From positions 28,252,669-28,316,668 of the forward strand of contig NC_089316.1 of NCBI RefSeq assembly GCF_036669915.1: a DNA stretch of 64,000 nucleotides. Direction: 5' to 3'. The stretch's first letter is position 1; every line of letters begins with the position of its first letter. Below are positions 11,063 to 21,500 of the stretch, one piece after another. Made by a program: the position numbers and the translations under genes. Below the pieces are notes generated by a model. That model did not search any database. It saw nothing but the letters and a program-made list of their open reading frames with translations, and was not told where the DNA came from. The stretch comes from Pocillopora verrucosa (Eukaryota > Cnidaria > Anthozoa > Scleractinia > Pocilloporidae).

Positions 11063-12538
11063 AATAAGGTTCCTTTTTACGTTTTTCCAAAGTGGGTTTC
11101 ATTTCCGAATGAAATTAACTTCATGCCGCGTTTACATGCAAGATAATTTTGATTATAAAAACAAGTATTTACGTCCCTTTTCTATGCTTTCCTCACTCCT
11201 ACAGAGGATTCATACAGATATGAGTGTCGTACCGCGTTTACTTTACACAGGTACAAAAGGTCGTCCAGAATAAGTGTTTCGTTCTGGAATGAAAACCTCA
11301 ATAAACTCATTCAGAAATGACTCGTTTGGAATAATTTTACTCTGGTATCATATGGCAACCGGAATGAACTCGTTTATGAACAAAACTCATTCCGATATTA
11401 TGTGAAAGGCCCCAAAGAGTTTTTATTCCCAGAGCATCATGCTTTGCTTTCCTGCCAGAACACTATAAATTTCAATAGCGTTGAAGCAACAACCTGCTTT
11501 GAACTGCTACGCTGCCACTGAAACAACGATTACTGACCACAAAAGTGACATATTGTAATATTGCCAATTTAACATAAACAAAAATCTTCACACAGGGTAA
11601 ATATTTATTTAATTTGTGTTGGTATCAATTATTGCGTGACTAGCTTCTGATATAGCTGGAATAGGGGAAAACACAACGTAAAACCTGGGCTCTCGGCAAA
11701 AAGTAATACCCAAGCGTAATATAATGACCAAAACAGCTTATTGGTCTTATAAAATCATAAATAAACTAGGTAAGAGTGTTATGTTAGAATTTTTTTTTAC
11801 AAATTGTAGTGATTTATGCTTCGATATGCCAATAAAAGGTGGCGACAAGTAGGCACACCATGTATATTTCATAGTCGCTAGCAAGTAAATTTTGCCGGAC
11901 ATTAAGTTCGTCTCACGATAGAACAACACAATTACACAAGAAAATTTTTACAGTAACTTTATAACCATCCTTTTGTCTTTTAAAAGCTAGAAGCTCAGTA
12001 GATTCTCTCATATTGGTCATTGTTAAAACTGTCTTTGTTTTGATGCTACTTTTCGACATAGAAAAAGTATGTCGGACAAAAATATTCACCAAAAAATAAA
12101 TAATTTTTTGCCAGCCTCAATAATGTCAAGGGATTAAGTTTAGATGATAAAACAAAGGATTATGCCGATAGAAATACCGGAGGTCAAGTAAATTCGTTAC
12201 ATGAGGTCACACAACTCGGTTAATATTCAGAGTGAAAATTTGCATATTTGAGCGGTCGAACGAAAAAAATCATTTCTCAGAAACTAAAATATATTTTTAA
12301 AAAAACTGCACCACCATTATTAGGACATATTGGGCTACAAAATATGAAAGTAGGATAGAAAACGAATTTGGACGACTTGCCGCTGTTTGTCGGATGCATG
12401 TTGACATTAGCTCTTAGTTGGCTTCTGATTTTGTGTCTATGTATCCCTCCCATTCTCGGAAGGGAAAAAATATTTATTTTGCAACTGGGTAATATGTTGA
12501 GCTGATGTTTAAACCATTTTCAATCACCTTTTTTTCAG
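11063..12538. other. Upstream region of the TPR-CHAT gene
   Basis: No coding signal. The part from about 11,172 to 12,094 is absent from copy 2 and may be an inserted repeat; it contains related phrases around CTCATTC / GAATGA at 11,280-11,400. The part from 12,095 to 12,538 is conserved in copy 2 up to the polypyrimidine tract and CAG acceptor at 12,536-12,538. Confidence 0.45.
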
Positions 12539-12595
12539 GCCAGGATGACTTAAAAGAACAACTTTTTAAGAAGCATCAGTCTTGTTACAGTTGCT

Positions 12596-15500
12596 ATGGC
12601 TACAGGAAGAAGTTCAATTAAAGTTCCATGTGAAAATGAAGACTTACCTGACAAAGAAAATGCACCAGATTTTGACGAGGACACTTTACGAGGTGAGCTA
12701 GGTTCAACTTCGGCTTCAGTTATTGTTAGAACAATTTCTATTCGATCAGTTTCAAGAATGCAAGCAGATGTGGAAAAGGACATTTACAGTGTATGACCAC
12801 TTTAAAGGATATTTGGCCAGTCATGACTCTCTTGTATGATTACAATATGCTGTTCATTGAGAAGATCTATGACACAGAAACTTTTGCTATTTTCTTTTCT
12901 AACAGTTCAAAGCAATAACACAAAGTTATAATAAGTTAAGACTTTATTTGATCATCATATAACATCCACTGTGTAAGTTTGCATCATAGGTACCATCATC
13001 ATCATCACCATCATCATCACCATCATCATCACCATCATCATCACCATCATCTTTCTATTTTAATGAAACATAATCACTTTGAAACCTTCAACATTCCCTC
13101 CCTTCTCCTCGAGCAACCCACAGGCATTTGATCTTCATCGAAGCCAAAGAGGGTGGGGGGGAGGGGGTTTTAACCCTGCCTGGCTGGCGTTAGAGAATTT
13201 GAATAAAAACTGTCACATCTAATTTCCAGTAGAGTACAAGTGTTAATTATCATTGAATATGGAGGTGTTTAAGGTAGATAGTGTACTTTCACTTACAAAT
13301 GGCTCAGAAGAAATAAGGCTTCAAGGTCTAGGTTTTAAAGCTTGGTCAATTAGTTTTTAAAGCTTGATCAATTAGTTGAAAGTGAAATTCTTAATTATTT
13401 CGCCTTTTACATAAGATTTTGGGGGCATTTGAACAATTTATTAATTTTGCCCAGGGAATAGGAATTTTAGGAATCTCCAGGGGTTTGCCTCGAATTGAGT
13501 GACGCTTATAATTCTCATCATTATTCTTACCCATGTTGTCACCTACATTGTTAGCATCATCATAACTATTGAAAATCTGCAGATTTTAAATCTCCAGATC
13601 TTGGCAGCTCTGACTATACACGAATAATTATTAACTACGACCACAGACTTTGACACCCATTTTTTAATTTTTTTCGAATTATTTTATTTTTTCTTTGCAG
13701 CCACAGCTGATGTTTATAGGAATGAGGGCAATGAGGCCTTCAGGAAAGGAGATTTCATCACTGCTATTCATTTTTACACCAAAGGAATTAAAATGAACTG
13801 CAATGACAAAGAACTGAAGGCCAAACTGCACAACAACAGGGCAATTGCACATTCTAAACTTGGTAAGATGATGAGAGCCTTAATATGCATTTTCTTTTTC
13901 TATTTTGAAGCTATTGAGTTGTCAGTAGTATTTTTCTGAAAAAGGTGATGATTTTGAATGCATGCCCGGAAAAATTTACATCTTATCTTGGCCTCTCAAA
14001 TACACAAAGAAGTAACCTCTTACCCCAGATATCAACGAGCATCACAAGTTTTTCCCAAAATTATAGTAATGGTAGTTGGTTTGCAACATGTATGGTTAAT
14101 CAGAGATATTTATTTCAATAACAGGAAATCACCAGGATTCACTAAGGGATGCAGAAGCAGCCATTGAGATAAATCCAACTTTCCTTAAGGCAACTGTGAG
14201 AGGTTAGATATGTTAGCTGTACTATAATAATAGTAATAAAAAAAAAGAACTCGACACTCTAAGGTTAAATGAGGTTAAATGGAGTTCAATCTTGTCTCAA
14301 TTGACTTTAATTAAGAGGTCAAGACCACCCTGATGTACATTTGAATCCAGCTCTTGACTGCTCCGCCATTACTTCCATTAATCATGATGAGAATATTATT
14401 TTGAACGGGATGAAGAACTCAATGCGGAATGCAAAGCAAAATTTCAGCACGAATATTTTAGTTCCTTAAGTTCAATGAGTCACAGGTGTCAGATATGTTA
14501 AGAGCGTGTCCACGAGAGCACCGGACAGTCGTGCTACATGCCATCTCACCGATTTCAATGAAACTTTGCCAGTTTAAAGGGTCTACCCCAAAACTCATAA
14601 AGACAAACTGGTTTCTGTTTTGGTTTTTTTCTGTGGGGGGATAGACCACCCCCTCGGTTTTTTCTTAGTTTTCACCAAGAAAATCGCTTCAAATAGGTAA
14701 AATGTATGAAGCTATCATTGCGATGGTATTTAACCAATTACTTTTAGGATTTGCACACATACTTTTACATCCTTAGTTAATGCCTGCTGCGAGCATCAGT
14801 CAGTTTGACCGACGGCTTGTCAATCAACAGAGACAAATATACGACTGTGTTTTTAGACTTTTGGATTCATCTAAATATTTTACAACTTTGAGGTCAAATA
14901 ACCCCCGTTGCCAGAAAGCTACAACACTTATCTTAATTACCCTTTATAACCCATCATTTCATCTCTGAAAATCATCAAAAAAATCTTTGATCAATCTTCC
15001 TCATTCATATTTACAGAGGGGGACCTCATCAATAAACCAATTTTTGTTACGGCAGATAACCGGCTAAAGTATCGAGCGATTTGCTGCTGTATCAATTACA
15101 ACCGGTCAGTCTTAGACAACATTTCTGGCTGGTGTCGTCTCTAAAAACTCTCTCGATATTTGGGAAATCACATTAGAGGCGGTTGCCTTACTAGTTTCCT
15201 CCCTTGCCCAGCACACGTCTAGGAGATAATTCTCTGCTTTCTGAGAAAAGATGGCTGTTTTTTGTGTTTTCCAAAGAGCCCATCCAAATTCCACTTAGCT
15301 AGTTAAGGATTGTTCGTCAGAATTTTTACCTGAGGTCCGACCTTGAACGTAGCCATCCCCTATAGAATGGCAAGCCGGTCTTAGTCCATTTCCTCTTGAT
15401 CTTATCCTAGGCGGAATTTTTTTGTCGGCTTCACTGTGTTTGTCTTTGTCAGGGTACATTTGGATGGCAGCCAATGACTGAAACGTCTTGATACATCCTT

Positions 15501-18500
15501 CTTTTAGCAAGAATATCTCGCTTTCTTGTTCCGTCTATGACGGATTGGGTATAGTTCTCGCGATGACCCGCGTTCAGAAATCTGTGCACGTTGCTGATAA
15601 CCACCCGCTTCTACGATTAGTTTGCTGAAGGTTTCTAATGTGATGAGCCTAGTGAGACCCTGAGGTTCTTCAAACCGTGCCAGTTGGTCTGCGCTATAAA
15701 CTTGTCGTAGTTCTTAAGTCAGAGGGAGGATCGCCCACCTCTATCTATGTGAGCTCCTCTACAGTACCTGCGTATCCCTAGCAATCATATGACATAGAGT
15801 TCATCTCAGTCACAAATCACCAGCTAGGAAAACTGATGTTCAGATAAGCGCTCTTCTTGCCCTTCTTCCTTATTCATTGCCGACTCCAAGATAGCAGCTA
15901 CAGTAGGCGTTCTATTTAGGTGTACAGTCACCTTGCCGCCACCAGGAAGACTCGCCACCAGCTTTGATTTCTTTTGCCATCTGCAGATTCATCTCTCTCC
16001 TACTTTATGTCTCCGATTTTTATGAGGAGGATACTGGCATTTACGAACCCGAAGGTCTGAATCTCACACCAAGTTGTGCACGATATTTGAGGTACATCGT
16101 GAAATCGCGGCCTTCGTAATCTCCAAATAAGCCAATACGCGCTAGAATAAGCTCCATCTCGGACGAAACGCATGTTTGGGATACACCGACGTCTCTCATA
16201 TGTTTTTTTTAAGCTGTATACCCACGAATTTAGAGCTATGAGCTGTTGCCGTCCTTTTCCAGCGCGAGAAAAATAACATTTGGTCCTACAGTTAGTTGCA
16301 AATGAACAAGACAATTGCCCCATCTTGACTTTATCAATTCGAGTGTTAGATTGAATTGAGGGCTTTTTAGACATTCGATTTCTTATATGGCATTACTATG
16401 AAGACGTAATACAACTGATACACCTACACTACATAGGATTAACAATGTCTGTTGCGCTGTTGCGAGAAGGAGGAAAATATTACCGGAAGTGTAAACTCTT
16501 TTTAAAAAGAGTTTCAGAGACGTTTCAGAGATGTCTATCTTTGATCGGCTGTCACAAAAAAATGACCCCCACTTAAATTTACTTGGAAAAATGAACTTAC
16601 CAACTCCTTGTTGAAAAAATTGGAATTCATTTGACCGATACGCCGGCTTTTTCCTCGGGCTGCTATAGAACAGTTCATAAATTGACTAATGAATAAAATG
16701 TTTTGAAATACCGTTCGAAATTTGCCTTTTTTTTCTGCGTGCAAATCAAGGGTAGACAAAGTTTTTAAAACATTTGACTAGAATTTCATGGAGTTCACCT
16801 CGATAATTTTCGTCGGCCAGAGTCAAGACGCGCCAAGGTAAGCGACATCGCCCTCCAGTAAAATAATTTTCCAAAGAATAAACGTGGCAAGCGTGAGGAA
16901 ACGCACATTTTTTTTATCATTGTGATCAAAGCCCAATGATGTACCTAAACTGGTACTTACAGTATCAAACCATTGATTATGACAGGATGAGCTTAATTTT
17001 TCTGTCGAGGTTGACGTGATTTCACATTAAAAGCGTTTTTGACGGAACAGACTAGTGAGCATCGCTGCACGAACTGAGAAAGTAAAAACTTGTTTTTATC
17101 TCCCACGCGTTTCGTCTGACAAAAGTAGACTTCATCAAAGATTTTTCAAGTAGGGTAAATAAGCTTTCTCATATACAAATAGTAAATAAGTTGTCTCTTT
17201 GTTATTGAAGCCAATGGATAGAATTCGCCAGGTGCGCCTAAGGTGTTATGCATGCGTGACATTTTCCGGACGTTACATGTACGAGTACGTGATCCGTTTG
17301 AGGGTCACAGATTTAGGGTAAATATTTCACCCCTCAACATCACGCAATGTCTCTAGTTTGTAGAAGTCTTAGAACGTTTCATTATATGGAGTTGCCTTCT
17401 GCGGGTAGAAGGCTACAAGCGAATTTCTCAGGCGTAATTGCCTTTGATTTCTCAATTGATGTTGTCGCAAACACAGTTTTTGGGAGTCGCGAGACAAAAA
17501 AAACTTATCAGGACCTAGTCTCATGTTCTAATGGAAATAAATAGCAAATAAAAACACATTTTCTTGAGAAATAAAGTCACAAATGACGGGGGTTCTCTGA
17601 AACAAATAGTGATAGAAAAGGATTTCAGTTCTGGTCAATATTGACTTTTCATAGCCTACCTCCAAATCTGAGAGAACGCGCTGAGGGAATAAAAAAACAT
17701 AAATGTGTGATGATGCAAGCAAGAGAAAGAAAATCCAAATGAAGAAAAAGGAGAAAACATGGGAACCCGTGTTGCAGCGTGCAGATATCTTTCGAGCCAG
17801 ACCTTCACACACCTAAGCCCGATACCACCCAGAGAAACTCGAAAGAGTCCTGTATATGAACTAGCTCGCACGTGCTCGCAGGAAAGGCCATGACAATCAG
17901 CGAAAATAATAGCAAATGCAAATGATATTTGCAGTCAAAAAACAGGAAAATAAGATAACAGAAGGATTAAGAACTTTCTAGAAGTGTCTTCTTGAAAAGA
18001 AAAGATGAACAATTTTTACTTCTCATGAAAAGTCACGCAGTAACCCTACAAATACTATTTCTATACGTGGAATTTCTTGATGGTGGAAAGTGGAAAAAAC
18101 ATTTTCCAGTCTTATTTTCTGGAAACATGGCGTAGGTAATGAATTTATGGGGCTATTGATATTTCCTATCAAATAAGGGGGGGCAGAGTTTCCCGTCATT
18201 CGCGGTATGGAAAAGCCGAAGTTGTTACACTCGGGAACTTGTACGTCAACAAGCAGGCGACATGTGACTTTAAAATCTCCTCTACTGTTACAGTTTCCTT
18301 ATTGTAAACTGTGCGATAATGATAATAGACGATCAAAGTATAGGCTAATGAATGTTTTGTTCTGTACAAGAGCCCTATGTCCTGTTTTTTGCAAATCTTC
18401 AAAGTAATAAACGACTGAAGAAAGAAACGCAACGATTTTCCCATTGATTTTTCGTCAACATGCATCTCTCTAAACGTGAAATTTCCCATTCCTACAAAAA

Positions 18501-21500
18501 ATCTCGAAAGTTTTTCACATTTTTCACCCTTCTTGATCAATCATCTTGTATAAAGAGCTAAAAAATGTAGGTTTATTTTGTCAAGTGACCGCCTAGAGCA
18601 AGAAGTGCGTGACAGGTGTAGTTGAGAGAAACTTGTCACAATCGCAGATTTTAAAAGGTATCCAAGACAAAAATACGATAGTGCCCAAAGATTTTTTTGA
18701 TGATTTTCGGAGATGAAATGATGGGTTATAAAGGGTAATTAAGATTAGTGTTGTAGCTTTCTGGCAACGGGAGATATTTGACCTCAAAGTTGTAAAATAT
18801 TTAGATGAATCAAAAAGTCTAAAAACACAGTCGTATATTTGCCTCTGTTGATTGAGAAGCCGTCAATCGAACTGACTGATACTCGCGGCGGCCATTAACT
18901 AAGGATGTAAAAATATGTGTACAAATCCTCAAAGTAATTGGTTAAATATCATCGCAGTGAGAGCTTCATACATTTTACCTATTTGAAGCGATTTCATTGC
19001 TGAAAACCAAGAAAAACCGGGGGGTGGTCTATCTCCCACGGAAAAAACCAAAACAGAAACCAGTCTGTTTTTTTGAGTTTTGGGGTAGAGCCTTTAAACT
19101 GACAAAGTTTCATTAAAATCGGTGAGATGGCATGTAGCATGACTGCCCGGTGCTTTCGTGGACACGCTCTTAAGTCACTATCTAGCTGTTTTAGAAAGAA
19201 GGATCAGGACTTACCTGACTCTTAGTGTTTTTGTGGGAGTTGTTGATCCCAATTTAAGTGTTCTTAGAAGTTTCAGTTGTCTGTAAAGCTAAATAAATCT
19301 AACTGAAACCTAATAGGGCCTGTTTATTCTTTTCCGTTTAGTTTTTTTGTTTTGGTTTGTTTTGTTTTGTCTTTTTTTTTCTTCTGGTCTGTAATGATTT
19401 CAATGGTTTCAGGTTCTTTTCTCAGGATTGAGCTACAGTAATAGTATGCTTGTTTGTGTTGTTGCCTACAGGAGCCACTGCTTGTGTTGAATTGAAGAGA
19501 TTTGAAGAAGCAAGCACTTGGTGTGATAAGGGACTAGCTGTATCCTTTGAAGGAATCTTTCATTTTTAACCGTGGGTATAAAAAAAAAGTTTCCATAATT
19601 TGATGATTTAAGGGAGAAAATACAAAGAAGGGTATTAATTATGATGGGAACTTATCAGTTCATATACTTTAAGTGTGTGTGATTAAAAACATAGGAGAAG
19701 TTTTTACCTCATGACTTATTAATGAAATTACTCATTTTAGCCAATTTGACTTAGTTCTACTATCCATGCCAATAACTGGTACATTAGTTTAAATAACCCT
19801 TTAATTTCCCAGACCAAATTTGTAATTATCCTTACTGTCAACCATACAATTCTTGTAATGTTAGTACAGAGAATTCAGTATTGCATCAACTAACTATTTT
19901 CAGATTGATATATTTTTTTTTACTCTCAACACTTATCTGATTGATATTGTGTTGTTATTGTAAGGAAAAATTCTCTTTTGGTCACTCACGGGAGTTAAAG
20001 GGTTAGAAGACTAATATTCATCCAGTTTATACATAGTCCTTGCGTAGATGATCTCTCTAAAACAAGCCAGAACAAAAAGCTCGGTAATGTTTACATATTT
20101 TATGTAGATTTTCTTGCCTTCGACCTTTTTCCACTACTTAGAGACTCGGAAACTTTCGTCCTGCTTTCCTATGGACAAATAAAAATTTTAAAGACATGTC
20201 TTTGTGTTGTAGACTCATTTCTTCCACTGCTGTAAAACATTTGTCTGATGTTAAAGCTATATTAATTTAAAAATTGAGCAAGTGCTGCTCAGTTTTTGGA
20301 AACTAAGGATTAAATCTAGATATTTCGCGTTAAATTTTGAGGCTGTAGATAGAAAAAACATTTTTTGAAGTGTAGATTTGGTTCATAACTGACTTCAAGA
20401 CTGAATGTTGATAAATCATCTACCTTTCATGCAAAGCCCTCCTAATGGGCCATTTTATAGTCGTGTACTTAGTTGCCAAGCCTTTGATTTGGAGTGAGGC
20501 TGAAGGTGACCTGTTGTGATAGAGACCAGTATCTAGAAACGATAATAACAAAATAGTTTGCATTTAAAAAGCAGCAATTTTTTTATCATAACAAGGTCAC
20601 CCTTTATCATCCCTCTTGTTCAGAGGCTTGGGAACTAAGCACGCAAATGTTAAAATGGACTATTACATATCAATATGATCAGAAACATAATCTCTTGTGT
20701 TTTTCCACATTTAACCCTTAACATAAAAAAAGATTGACAAAAACAATACGGTCTTGTTGTCATTAAAACTTCAGTCTGTCAGAGAAGTGGGAGATAAGTC
20801 CATGGAGGAAAAAGATCCTATTAGTCATGACCACGTTAGTGCAAGTTCAGGTGATATCAAGAAAGTCATAGACTTCTATAATTGGGGAGAAGAAGCCATA
20901 GAGTACCTAAACCTATATCTTAAAAAAGCTAAAGAAGTAGGAGACAAGCATGGGGAGGGTAACGCTTATGGCAGTCTTGGCAATGCTTATCACCGTCTGG
21001 GTGATTTCAAAAAAGCCATAGAGTACCACAACCTACATCTTAAAATAGCTAAAGAAGTAGGAGACAAGCATGGGGAGGGTAACGCTTATGGCAATCTTGG
21101 CAATGCTTATGGCCGTCTGGGTGATTTCAAAAAAGCTATAGAGTACCACAACCTACATCTTAAAATAGCTAAAGAAGTAGGAGACAAGCATGGGGAGGGT
21201 AACGCTTATGGCAATCTTGGCAATGCTTATGGCCGTCTGGGTGATTTCAAAAAAGCCATAGAGTACCAGAACCTACATCTTAAAATAGCTAACGAAGTAG
21301 GAGACAAGCATGGGGAGGGTAACGCTTACGGCAGTCTTGGCAATGCTTATCAAAGTCTGGGTGATTTCAAAAAAGCCATAGAGTACCACAACCTACATCT
21401 TAAAATAGCTAAAGAAGTAGGAGACAAGCATGGGGAGGGTAACGCTTATGGCAATCTTGGCAATGCTTATGGCCGTCTGGGTGATTTCAAAAAAGCTATA

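Larger units (their letters stand above)
1..15750. repeat. Segmental duplication, copy 1 (partner 44,557-64,000)
   Basis: This block is collinear with 44,557-64,000: GPCR 5' flank, GPCR gene, orphan 5' module, DIRS fragment, SINE head, LINE end, MITE, TPR-CHAT exons 1-3, and antisense remnant all recur in the same order and orientation. Differences seen directly: copy 1 lacks about 3.0 kb present at 55,390-58,417, about 0.36 kb present at 51,661-52,030, and about 1.1 kb present at 62,200-63,289. Copy 2 lacks about 0.9 kb present here at 11,172-12,094 and the LINE thumb fragment lies only in copy 2 (47,640-48,240). Either a true tandem duplication or uncollapsed haplotypes. Confidence 0.9.

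Noticed and set aside
20754-20801. Gene start at TTG 20754
   Set aside because: Exon 4 joins in frame upstream of it and the true start is ATG 12596; TTG starts are not expected in animals.
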